Shown: positions 52,182 to 63,048, numbered from the stretch's first letter. The stretch: DNA of 64,000 bases from Patagioenas fasciata (GCF_037038585.1 NC_092520.1:189080604-189144603); one strand, 5' to 3'. Numbers and translations are program-made. Notes: a model not told the origin generated them from the sequence alone.

Positions 52182-53126
52182 GCTGAGAGAAGGCTTGCTT
52201 TTCAAAAGGGAATTCATGCCTAGTTTTGTGGATGGAGATGCGGCTCTGACATGATTGTCCACTAGTTATATTCATCAAGTATTAACTCACAAGAAAAGTA
52301 TCACAATCCCGTGATAACTTTTCCAGGGCTGGCAGCCTTGTTCAGTGATTTCTTATTACAGTGAAGTCTTTTGAAATAAGGGTGAGGATTCTCCCCTCTG
52401 CATCCAGCCTCCCCATCTTATTTTCACATTTTTAGCAATTTTTCTAAAAAGGTAGAATAGGGAGTGAAGCCTGTTCTTGGGGTTTCTCAGAGAGGCAGCT
52501 TGGAAGATGTCTTTTGAAAACTGTCCAGTATTTCATTAATAGTGGAAGCTGTGCAGGAGTAAATCAAAACGTGAGCAACATATATGAAAAACACAATTGT
52601 TTTTCCCCAGAAAAAAATTGAAAGCCTTCTGGTCCCACGCTTGCTTCTCCACTTGCCACCAGGCTCTGCTGTCATACAGTCTGGGCCTTTCGTAATTCTC
52701 AAAGCCAACAAGAAAAATCACATTTCATTTCCAAAATGGATTTCAGCTCAAATCCAGCTCTTAAGATTAGTCTCCATCACTTCTCTGTGAGCACCAGCAG
52801 CACCAGCTTGTGTAACCTTTCCCAGTATTTGTTTCACACATATGAAAGTACACAGATGGCCAATTATGCCAATGACTGCACTGAATTATTATGTATAATT
52901 AGAGACGGGAGCAAGTTGCTAAGCTGAGAAAAAGCCAGGTCTGATTCTATCAGACTTGTGGATTTATGGGCTTGGGGAGGGCAGCTGGTTTGCCCCTTAT
53001 CTGTACATATAGTGCTTCAGTACAGACATTTCATGAGTCATTCACATCACATATGCAGGCAGGGGATGAGGAGGTGATGTGGGGTGCAGGGGAGAGAATG
53101 ATGTGGCGCTGGTAGGAGTGGGCAGA

Positions 53127-53154
53127 GGGGGCTGGGGGTGGCAGGGGCGATGGG
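53127..53154 (+). other. Potential G-quadruplex
   Basis: Four G runs of 5, 5, 4 and 3 at 53,127-53,131, 53,134-53,138, 53,144-53,147 and 53,152-53,154 are separated by loops of 2, 5 and 4 bases. This fits the usual G3+N1-7 rule. It sits at the core of a G-rich patch (53,050-53,230) in otherwise AT-rich DNA. Confidence 0.6.
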
Positions 53155-53164
53155 TGCTCCCTGG

Positions 53165-53204
53165 GGGACAGTGAGGGATAGCAAGGGACAGCTCGGGACA
53201 GCTC
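53165..53204 (+). repeat. 10-bp G-rich minisatellite, four copies
   Basis: Units GGGACAGTGA (53165-53174), GGGATAGCAA (53175-53184), GGGACAGCTC (53185-53194) and GGGACAGCTC (53195-53204). The last two are identical, so the array looks recently extended at its right end. Confidence 0.8.
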
Positions 53205-53699
53205 GGCCTGTGGCCTGGGCAGCTTCAGAGCATGGGAAGGGCGAGGCACAGGACACCAATTTTTTCTCTTCATAACTGTTCTCGACTGCAAAGTATAGAT
53301 TGCTCAGCTTCTTGCTAAATATTTCTGTTCTAGAGAGAAAAATAAACCACTATGAGAAAAGGGAAGTAGAATTATTCATATAAATAAGATGGCTGAGGAG
53401 CAAGCCCACTTCTCCTCCTACCCAATCTTGAGATGAATTAGCAACATTCATCTCTACCCTGCTATGTTCTACAAGAAACACAAGACTACACTTTTCTCTT
53501 CAGGGTCAAGTAGAAAGAGTCGACTGTGAAAAATCAAAGCTTTTAGACAACTGCAAAGTCTGAATTAATGCTAAAAGAATTACATGGAGACTGGTATTTT
53601 CTTCTCTTCTTTCAATTTTATTCTAGTACAAAAGTAATTAGTTCTTCAAGCACAGTTAAACCTTGCCTATTTTATACTGAAATCTGGGTGACTCACTGA

Positions 53700-54560
53700 A
53701 AGTTGCTAAGTTTTTCAAATTCATGAGCATGAAAGCAATGAACAGCACAAATTAATGCTTCTCAAAACATACTTATTTTCATTTTATAACTTCTTTTTAA
53801 TGTCATTTCAGCTAATTTGGAGTTGCTAATCAGTCATCAAAATACAGTTATGTTATATTTTTTAAGCGATGGCTTCTCAATACAAAAGCTTCCAACCCTT
53901 TAAAACATGTCCAGTGTGGTCTTCTACTGAAGGAAGATGAAAACACAATGAAAAATAAGTCATAAGTAATGTGCTCATCACAATTTTAAGATTGCCAAGT
54001 TTAAAAAATCATAGTTATAAGAAATGCAAACCTCAAAAAGAAAGCAATAGGGTGTGGCATGTAATATATTCTAATTAATCTTGTTACTATGTAGCTGCAT
54101 GTATGTAATTCTTTCTGCCATGACAGGTTAAGAAAAAGCAATCGTCTCAAACACTAAACAGCTAAGCATCTCCTTATGATATACATAATGTAATAAGCCC
54201 CCTCCCCCAGTTACATAATATATCCAAAACCAGAAACAAACAAAAGCCCCTAGCCCCCAAAACTCTACAGTGTCAGCATTAGTTTTACATGAGTCTGAAG
54301 CTTGTTAGAAGCCTCCTGCATTGCTACTGTTGCTGAGTATAATCAGTGAGCTCCCCTAACATGGTTTCTGCCTCCATATTAACAATAATCAATTACAGCG
54401 CTGCTATTTTAATGGCTCAGTGTTCTCTCATTCTCTCCTTCCCTCTCTGAGGTTATGAGCATGGATTGTAATACCTACAGTCATGACAATAGCTGCAGTA
54501 ATTATCTGTTCCAAACATCATTAGATCAGTTAAAGAGGAGTGTGACCAAGACAGCTTTAC
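53700..54560. promoter_or_regulatory. Possible conserved noncoding block
   Basis: Repeat-free AT-rich DNA with clustered homeodomain-like sites, such as AACAATAATCAATTACAG near 54,380, and a stretch with mixed E-box, GATA and TAAT motifs through 54,535. Open frames are short. The call is by texture only. Confidence 0.22.
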
Positions 54561-54599
54561 ACTGCCCCTCAAATACTGCATGGCTTAACCTTCTCCTTT

Positions 54600-56612
54600 C
54601 AATGAAACCCTGGAACTGCTAGTCCAGGCTTTCACTGTGACCCACAGAGGTCATTTTAACTCTCTGTGGGCTGGTTTTTCGTACAGGGATGAAAATTTGT
54701 TTCCAAGAGAGCCTAATGCTTCAGGCTCCCAGGTCAGAGTAGCCTGGTGTGTACCAAGGTATGGCCCAAAAAGGGGAATAAAACCAGGGCTAGGCAGAGG
54801 ATTGTCCTTTATTTCAACTTGCTTTAGTTTTGAAATAAAAGTTGTGCTGGCCTGGGACACAAAGTCTAACAATCAGAACATTTTTGTGGGAGGGAAAAGC
54901 CTGTAAAGATTCCATTTTGGAAGGATGGAGACATTTTTTCGGCTTGTTTCCTGGGCTGTCCAGTTCTTCTGGCTGCCTGCTGTGCTGGCGAGCTCCCGCA
55001 GAGCTAAAAGCTGCTCCGCAGCAAGACAGCCAGAGAGCATGAGGGAGAAACCCTGAAGCCTGCAGGCTGCCAGGAGAAGAGACTGCCTGAGGGATCACCG
55101 CTCTCTACTTCCCTGGGCTGGTATGGACAGCCTGGGCAGCACATACCCAGCTAGCTAACAATCTACTCTCCTGGTGACCAAGAGGCTGCTGCCATCAGGA
55201 AAGCCACTATTTGAGATGAGAGCTGCGGAGGCAGCCAGCTGACAGCCCAGGAGCCTGGGCTCTGGTGGAGACTTGTTTTATGTAGTGGTCAGATACCAGC
55301 TACCCCTGCAACCACTGGCTGGGGGCTTTGAAAGCCCAGCCCACCTCCAACTCAACAGAAACAAGCACAGAGAGAAGACTTTGAAGACAGTCAAAGGAAG
55401 GTTGAACTAACAGAAGAGCTGGCTTGAGAAACTCTTTTCCAGCAAACTGGTATTTCTCAATGGAAATTCTTTTCATAAGGAAGATTCTGATCACCCCTTG
55501 TAACATAAACATTAAGGCTGAGTGATAGACTTACCATGTGTACACTTAAGTGGAGAATGAGCTTTGATTAGTTGCAGAGAGCATCACTGTGCCAGATCCC
55601 ACCAGCTGTTCAGTGGCCAAGAATCTCCCACTGAAAGTAAACGTGGGCAATGGGTGTGAAACGAGTCTGGATCAGGGATCCACAACTGCCCATGCTCTCC
55701 TGCCAGCGGACGTGCCACGGTCTGATGAGTTACAAAGTTGGGTTGACCGGTTTTGTCAGTTAGGAACCTTATATGTTCTGGAAGAGTTATCACACAGCTG
55801 GTAGCAGCCTCTGAAAGTTTCAATTAAAGAAACTGGGTTTTGAATGAAAAGGAGATGACAATGTGGCTAGTCATCTAGGTCCTGTTTGAATTAGATTAGC
55901 TGCACCTGGACATTTCAAGATTTAAGGTGCATTTTTTCCTGATGTTATCAACTGCCCAAATGTGGTCCAAGGCAAAAAATGAGACTGAAGCTTCAGATTA
56001 GAAGATAATTAGATTTGCTGCCTGAAAAGAAACCATCATTAATAAACTATCTAGCAATGAGGATACATTCAGCAGCACCCAATATCCTTCTGTAATTTAT
56101 ACTAGGTAACGAGAGCTCTAATCCCCCTTATTTCTTGTTTTATCTCTTTTATATCTATTTTTATACTTTTGTTTCTTTCTTTTTCCTCTCAAAGGGCTAA
56201 GATAAGCATAATCAACAAATGTATTTTTAGCTTAGGCCTCTGATCGCATTCCTGCAGGACAAAAGAATTGTAGATCTGCTTGCAAATATTATGTTACTTC
56301 TTTTAGTTGTCTTTATGCAATTTTGGATTAGGCTTTCAGTATCTACCTGCAGGGAATTCATGCTGAGCCATAAAAGCCTATTACAGTAGTGACTGGTGAG
56401 GTACTAAAAATACCTTAGTCTGAAACAGCTTGTTTCAGCTCTTTATCAGGCACTAAGAAAAGTGTGTTGCATAATATCTAACCGGAGAAGGACGATTTCC
56501 AGGGGACAAATATAATACCTCTGGAAGTAACAGAAGGAGAAAAAAGAGAGTGTGACAAGCTAAGCACTGGATGTTCTCTTCCATAAAAGAGGAAACTCTT
56601 CACAAAGCAACC
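54600..56612. other. Noncoding DNA, no gene recognised
   Basis: Includes a moderately GC-rich patch at about 54,930-55,260 with several overlapping open frames on both strands, none recognisable. The rest is ordinary AT-rich sequence. Confidence 0.55.
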
Positions 56613-56820
56613 CTACAGAGCAGAGGTGTCAGACTCATTTTCACTGGGGGTCCCATCAGCCTCGGGGTTGCCTTCAAAGGATCAAATGTAATTTTAGGAC
56701 AGCATAAATGTAGGAGTGGTTACATTTTTACAGTCCTAAAATTACATTTGGCCCTTTGAAGGCAACCCCAAGGCTGATAGGGCCCCCGGCAAAAATGAGT
56801 CTGACACCCCTGCTATAGAG
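56613..56820. mobile_element. Foldback hAT-type DNA transposon (nonautonomous) with TSD
   Basis: The element at 56,621-56,812 is 192 bp. It consists of a 92-bp left arm (56,621-56,712), an 8-bp loop GGAGTGGT (56,713-56,720) and a 92-bp right arm (56,721-56,812). The right arm is the reverse complement of the left with 12 mismatches by hand count, 10 of them transitions. The termini are CAGAGGTGTCAGACTC and, reversed, CAGGGGTGTCAGACTC, a typical hAT end. The 8-bp flanks CTACAGAG (56,613-56,620) and CTATAGAG (56,813-56,820) differ by one transition and fit the hAT target form nTnnnnAn. There is no coding capacity, so mobilisation would have needed a transposase in trans. Divergence of the arms indicates an old, inactive copy. 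The subfamily was not identified. Confidence 0.85.
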
Positions 56821-56869
56821 TTAAGAGAAGATGCCCTGAAAAAAAGTAGCCCCAGTTCAATGTTCTTGT

Positions 56870-57240
56870 TTGCACACTTGGCCTGCACTGGCCATTGTTC
56901 TCTTACTCTTTTCTCTACTTCAGCTTCAGATTTCCTCTTCCTCCTTCTGTTTCTCATCACTTCATTTCTCCATAATTTCTCAGACATTATTTTCGATGAT
57001 TTCTCATCTGCTCTCCTCCTGATCCTCTCTCCTTTGCTCTTCAGCCTGGATTTATTTGTCCTTTTCTCCGATCATAAGACCTTCCGTTTTAACTCTGATA
57101 CCAGTTTCCTTACTTCTTCTCCCATCCTGCAGAACATCCCTAGGACTAGCCTGTCTTCCTCTGCATGAATTTCACTTGATCTATTTTGTTTTAGCCACCT
57201 TCTATCTATCTCTGTTTCTCTGTATCTGTGTTTCAATTTA
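56870..57240. repeat. Pyrimidine-rich tract
   Basis: The plus strand is strongly C/T biased, with many CTTCCTC, TTTCTC and CCTCTC blocks, so both strands carry long but biased open frames (Leu/Phe/Ser-rich forward, Arg/Glu/Lys-rich reverse). These frames are products of composition. The mirror-like polypurine/polypyrimidine sequence may favour triplex structure. Confidence 0.55.
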
Positions 57241-57249
57241 GCTGACAGT

Positions 57250-59040
57250 TGAGCCAACAACAAGAGTACAACATATTTTTACTTCCTAGACCTATTCTCC
57301 AGCAGTCCTGTTGCCTGAAACATAGCTGGGGATTTCTGACACTTCCTTGCCAGTCACAAACCTAGGAAGCTCTTTCTCTCATAATACTGAATTGTTGTAT
57401 GGTTACTTTGGTCCATTGTTTACTAATTCTTAATGTCTATATAGGAGTATTGAGGTGACATATGATGATGGTGTTGCTATTAGAAATAAATCATGCCATT
57501 AGGCTTTAGCCTTTCAGGAATTGTAATAACTCATAGTCAGCTCAAGTGTAGATACAACTCAAGGTCACAGTTCTCAATTTGTGAGATGAAATTCGGAGTG
57601 TTTCTGTTGGTAAAAATAATCAAAAATATTTAGAGATTTTTAAAGAGAAAAGCACTCATGCCTGTCTATAATTTTCAATTCAGCTCTCAAACTTGGGTTG
57701 GGAACAAGATTAAGTGTGAGTCTGTCTACCTTTTCTTGCAATTATTCCTTCCAGAAGTCAGATAGTGAATATAAAATACCATCGGCCACAAAGATCAATA
57801 ATTCTGATACAGAAACATTTTTACCTGTCATTACATGGTGTGACATGATTTAAGCCTGAGTTTTTTGGCTAAGGAGAAACTATTCTACTCATTTTTTCAT
57901 ATAGTCTGATGTTCCTACACTTCAGAGGCAATGTGTTATGCAGCTGATTTTTCACAAAATAAAAGAAATTTAGCAACAACATAAAGGATATCTGATGCAC
58001 TGACTGTAATAATTATTCAGAAACACTGAGTTTTAAATAGCCTAAATCAGTGAGTGCTGAGGAGCTGTTGCTTTAGCACATGCTAGGCCTTTCATTGAGA
58101 AAAGAGTATATTCAATAATTGACATATTATTATTAATAATCTATATTTGTCCAAGTCTTTCTGGTCAGGAAATTGTCTGGGAGAGTTGGAAGCCCGAAGT
58201 TTGCCTGGTGCTGCTCCTTTTCCCTTGGGCTTGAGTGCTGAGCTGCCGCACACAGTGACTTCTGGTTGCTCCCTCTCGGTCAGTAGGGTGGTGGTGGGTT
58301 TTTAAATTCTCCAGCTTGCATGAACTGGAAGCTATTAAAAATCATAAGAAAGGAAATGCCAGAGCTCCACACGAAGTCTACACAAAGTTCAGACTACTGA
58401 AGCTAAACATTGTGCAACACCACCAGCATATTCAGTATATCTTATTTGAATGAAGTGTAAATAGAGTTAGTTAATTTATTAAGTGGAGTCTTCCTTCTCT
58501 GTTATGGATATGTGGAAACATCTTGTTTTCTTATTAAATAGATAAATAAATTATAGACCCTCTCATCCACTGTTTGCAACCATTCTTCCCTCTTCCAAGA
58601 AGGAGCCCCTAAATTAAGACACACTATATCAAGCAGCCCTGTAGAAGGCATTTTTATTTAATACAATAAACCCATTACATGGTATTAGAATGCGGCAATA
58701 GTGGAAGCTCTGATAAAGTGTTACATTATCCATTAAATAAATTAGTAAAAACCAGGGCTTCAGTGTCCATTGTTCCTGCTTATAAGGTAACAACCCCAGA
58801 ATCATCTATATTTAATGCTGCATCTAACTAAAGCAAGTGAAAAAATAAAATTTTAGGGTTTTGGGTGAGCATCAGAACTGAAAAGATTAGCCAGGAAAGG
58901 AACTGAATGGCTTTCTGCCATCAGCTCAGAAGCCCAAAATATTACTTAGTCCTTAACAAAATACCTCAGGAAGCAAAGAAATCACATAATACTTTGTTAG
59001 GAAGTTTGATAGACATTTTATCTCCTCCTTAGATACTCCT
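57250..59040. other. Noncoding DNA, partly CNE-like
   Basis: No gene recognised. The part at about 58,440-58,780 is AT-rich, repeat-free and carries repeated ATTAAATA/AAATTAG-type sites (TTAGTTAATTTATTAAG, CATTAAATAAATTAG), so it may be another conserved noncoding segment. Confidence 0.4.
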
Positions 59041-61200
59041 CCTAAATTGTAAGCCAGACACCCATGAACACAGTTACAGCACGCTGGAAAGTTAGCAGCT
59101 CCCAGAGTAACAAGAGTAGCAGATTTGGCAGAGTCCTGCTAAATTCAATTATAACAATGATCATGTAATTTTCTGATGTCAACATTAAACAACAGCCATT
59201 GTCACAAGACCACAATGAATCTTCTAAAAATAACCAGTTTGTCCTCAGCAACCTGCTCCATGCATTGAACATGGAGATATCTACAGCTACCCATGTGATG
59301 AATCTCATATGTAAGTTTTCATTTAAAAAAGGTTCCTGTGAACACGTATGTTGTGTGGGGTTTAGTCTGATCTCTATGACACACCCCGTCCAGTACTTGT
59401 AGTTGCGACTGGTACTTAAGGGAGTCATTGGACACTTAGTTCTGCTTAATGGTGACATTAGGGTTGTTGTCATTCATCCTAAGGCAATTCCTACAAGCCT
59501 CTTTTGGCTCATCTCAAGCTTTGCCCATTGATAAGAAATTACTTATTTGAGAAGGGGTCCCTGAACACCACATGAATGGTGAGTGAACAGCCGCAGTACA
59601 AAACAGGACAGTATCTGTAAATGTCTAAGACCTTGAGTGAAAGTTACTGAACTATTGTGTAAACGAAAAATCAGTCCTTGATCAGAAGCTGACCAAGGTC
59701 AAATCTCAAGCTGCAGGGCTCAAATGAGTCCAAGAATTCTCAAGATATTTATTGGGCTGGGAAAACTGAGCCTACATGCTTAAGGGTCAATGGGTTCCTT
59801 CTGCTCACTGAGCTTTGTTTGCTTTCAGGAATGCTCTCAAAATGCTTTGTTACAACCTGCCAAGTAATGTTAATCCATGGTCACTGTGGCAAAGCCTTTC
59901 TGTAAAGATATACATCTAACCAGATGAGTCCTTTTAGGACTCAGGAACTCTGAATTTGAGTGTGTATCTTTTGCATGATTTATGAAGGAGGAGGATTTGT
60001 CAAAGTTCCAAGCCATACCTGGTCAAGAAACTGAAATCTTGAAAAAATATTACTGCCAGTTCAGGGTTTTGGCAAATTGTTCTCATTCACAAACCATCTG
60101 ATCACATCCTCAGTACAATTTGGGAACCTACTTTGAGAATTACAATTTATTTTTCTAAAACTTCTCAGAGGATGCCATCAATTAGAAGCTGGCACGTAAC
60201 CAGACATTTTGTCCTAGACCTTTTGTTCACCATCACATACTACATCCATTGCTCCGTTCTTGCAAACCTTAACTGCTTGCAGTGAAGATTTTCAGTGAAT
60301 GTCCTTGGCCAAGACTGACTTATTTTAACTGAACTGGTCAATGATATTGCTAATGTCTGGCCACTTTTCAAGTGTGGCTAGCTCAGAAGACCACAAGTAA
60401 ACTTTTGTGACTGCTTATCAACCACATGAAATATTTTCAGGGTAAGATAACCCGCAAGAATGCAAAGTAGCCTTTTGAGGCATTTTTCTTATTACTTGTT
60501 TCGTTTTAAGCATGTCTTGTGGAGCTACATCTAACCAGAGATCAATGAGTTCCCTGAAAATGCAGTGCAAGATGAATGAGACAACAGGGACTGTTGACCT
60601 GGCATTGTTGGCTACATTGTGCTGCATTTCTCATAATGGGTTCAGCCTACCTAAAGTATGTGAACAACAGCTCTTATAAGACCATTACAGACTACACTTT
60701 CAATAGCCACACTTCCCAAGAAAAGGATGGAAACCATTGAGACCAAAAAAGGAAAACGCAAGAACTTGCTGAGCTGTGAGCCAGGCAGTCTGCATCACTG
60801 ACATGTACTCATGGACTGCCCAATTAAATGCTCTTATCTCTGAGATGGTGTTCTGCCGACTTAGCACATTCTCCATAGAAACGCTGGGTTACCATGCTTT
60901 TCACCAATCAGCTGAGGGGACAATCCAAAATGCTGAGCACAAACTCACCAATATATTGAGGCCACCTCCTTGTTTGACCTCTGAAGCCAGCTTTTCCTTG
61001 CAGCACTTCAATGAAAAACACTTAGGCTTTTCCTGTTATAAGCTGAACTGAGAGTGATCATTTGGGAGACTGAATCTTGAAAGCTATAATTAATTACCTT
61101 CAAGTTGTAGGCAATTAAAGATGTAGATCCTTAACTCTTGAGTAAGCTAATGAGGACATATACTACAAGGCACACTGCATCAAAGTAGTGTAAAATATTA
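59041..61200. other. Unexplained block with decayed-looking frames
   Basis: The segment has a slightly different texture from its neighbours. Several runs of protein-like translation are broken by stops: minus strand 59,473-59,042 (143 codons), minus strand 60,627-60,418, and plus strand 60,776-61,051 (91 codons). No retroelement, viral or host family is recognised, and no CR1 tail or terminal inverted repeat was found. It could be an old repeat, a decayed pseudogene or ordinary sequence. Confidence 0.2.
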
Positions 61201-62019
61201 GTCTGGGAGAAGAGACAAGAAGATAAGAAGTCCTATGCTGATACTTACCTGTACAAGTTATCTCAGCAAAAAGGAGGGAAATACTGCAGGAGCCCTGTCT
61301 TAAAAATCAAGGAGCTGAAAATACAGAACTAGAATGAATATTGTGTCAAGGAATCATTTTTGTCCTTGGTTATATAAGGTAGGCTGGAAGGATTTTGTTG
61401 GGCTGAAGTCTCTTCAAGGACAATGAGCTCCAGATCTTGTGATTCTAACACAGAAAAAAAGAAGAGGTTTCTTTCAACACAAGGAGTGATCTTGCACCAA
61501 ATCACCTGTTTTCTTTCTTTGATCTCTTTATTAAAGGTGGAATTTTCAATTAGGTAAAATAAGACTGAAACCTTTGTCTATATTTGTCTCACTTTATTGC
61601 AGAAATTTCACAAAGATTCCAGTACTGTACACAAGAAATAGACACTATGTATCTGGCAGAACTGGGATGACAATCTGTCTCACAATTCCTTAAGGACAAG
61701 TTCTGAAAAATCCCATTTAGGAATCTAAAGCACTGTCCAAGCAGAAGATGTGAAAGTCCAACACAGTGATTCAAAAAGAAAAATACCTTTCCCCCCTACC
61801 CTCTTCTGATGCCTGAGAGTCTGTCTGTACCTAAAACTTGTCCAGAAAACTTATTTGGGTGCCAAATGCTGTGCTGTCACAAATGGCCAGAGATGTTACT
61901 TTCTTGCTTGACCTGAATATCTGACATGAGCCCATCTCCCATCTAAGATTCCTCGGGACTCAGAAAATAGGCGTGACTTTTAGGAGACCCATCTGGAGGC
62001 CTGATCTGCACATATTGCA

Positions 62020-62210
62020 CACACACTGAATTTAATGAAATGGCAACAGTAACTGCCATTAATGGTAGCGGCAGCAGTAACTGATGACTGTTTATACAAT
62101 ACCTTCGCCATTAGGGCAGTTGCCAAGCAAAGAGGAGGCTAAAAACACAGCTCCACATTTTTCATCTCTCCGCCTGCTTTTAACCACTCAGCTATTATCA
62201 AAGAGATGGA
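62020..62210. promoter_or_regulatory. Possible conserved noncoding element
   Basis: Short repeat-free block with a CAGTAACTG motif twice, and GCCATTAATGG and CGCCATTAGGG flanking a TTTATACAATACC core. GGCAACAGTAACTGCC at its left is partly mirrored by GGGCAGTTGCC at its right. It ends just before the CR1 nest. Confidence 0.22.
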
Positions 62211-62324
62211 AGACAGCCTGGTTTGCCTTTTTGAAGGACTGAGCCACTCCGAGTATCTGAAAAGGGGGGACAGCCAAAACGAGAGGCAGGCATTTCCTCA
62301 CCCCACAGTTCACACCATGTGTCT

Positions 62325-62348
62325 GAAGAGACTGGACAATGCCCTCAG
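62325..62348 (+). mobile_element. Older CR1 3' end, left fragment
   Basis: GGACAATGCCCTCAGA matches a segment that in avian CR1 3' regions lies shortly upstream of 'gtcctatgcagg..ggagttggac'. Here that continuation is found only after the inserted element, at about 62,960. The left limit is approximate, and the join is inferred from recalled CR1 tails. Confidence 0.45.
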
Positions 62349-62876
62349 AAGGCCAATGGTATCCTGTCCTGTATCAAAAATAGCGTGGTCAGCAGGACAA
62401 GGGAAGTGATCCTTCCCCTGTACTCTGCATTGGTGAGGCCACACCTGGAGTATTGTGTTCAGTTCTGGGCCCCTCAGTTCAGGAAAGACATTGAAGTGCT
62501 GGAGCGGATCCAGAGAAGAGCAACACGACTGGTGAAGGAACTTGAGCACATGACCTATAGGGAGAGGCTGAGGGAGCTGGGGTTGTTTAGTCTGGAGAAG
62601 AGGAGGCTTAGAGGTGACCTCATCACTCTCTATAACTACCTGAAGGGAAGTTATAGCCAGGTGGGTGTTGGTCTCTTCTCCCAGGCAGTTAGCAATAGAA
62701 CAAGGGGGCATGGGCTTAAACTCTGCCAGGGGAAATTTAGGCTGGATATTAGAAAGAAATTCTTTACAGAGAGAGTGGTCAGGCATTGGAATGGCCTGCC
62801 CAGGGAGGTGGTGGACTCGCCGTTCCTGGAGGTTTTTAAACTGAGATTGGACATGGCGCTTAGTGCCATGATCTAG
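62349..62876 (+). pseudogene. CR1 ORF2 C-terminus (endonuclease/reverse transcriptase), truncated
   Basis: This is the carboxyl end of the CR1 ORF2 polyprotein, whose full form carries an APE-type endonuclease and a reverse transcriptase used for target-primed reverse transcription in the nucleus. Only the region after the catalytic RT core is present: 175 codons ending in TAG at 62,874. The diagnostic motif [14 protein letters not shown] is followed by the helical segment [17 protein letters not shown], then [38 protein letters not shown] and [16 protein letters not shown], all hallmarks of avian CR1. The YADD-type catalytic box and the endonuclease are missing through 5' truncation, so it cannot act. 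An in-frame GTG at 62,319 extends the frame into older sequence and is not a real start. No internal stop or frameshift was found. Confidence 0.9.
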
Positions 62877-62959
62877 TAAATGGACTGGAGTTGGACCAAA
62901 GGTTGGACTCGATGATCTCTGAGGTCTTTTCCAACCCAGTCGATTCTGTGATTCTGTGA
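62349..62959 (+). mobile_element. CR1 LINE, 5'-truncated, relatively young
   Basis: About 611 bp. It has the last 175 codons of ORF2 (62,349-62,876), then a short 3' UTR with GGTTGGACTCGATGATC..GAGGTCTTTTCCAACC, ending in two ATTCTGTG octamers (62,943-62,958). A full CR1 is about 4.5 kb, so this is a typical 5'-truncated insertion. No clear target duplication flanks it, which is usual for CR1. The intact frame and near-consensus tail suggest it is much younger than the 35-kb copy. Confidence 0.9.
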
Positions 62960-62964
62960 ACTGC

Positions 62965-63048
62965 GGCATTGTCCTATGCAGGAACAGGAGTTGGACTTGG
63001 CGATCCTTGTGGGTCCCTTCCAACTCAGGACATTCTATGATTCTATGA
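62965..63048 (+). mobile_element. Older CR1 3' end, right fragment
   Basis: GGCATTGTCCTATGCAGG is followed by GGAGTTGGACTTGGCGATCC, TTGTGGGTCCCTTCCAACTC and two ATTCTATGA octamers. This is a complete CR1 terminus of a different subfamily from the adjacent one (ATTCTATGA instead of ATTCTGTGA, GTGGGTCCC instead of GAGGTCTTT). Together with 62,325-62,348 it forms one older CR1 split by the younger insertion. Confidence 0.8.
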
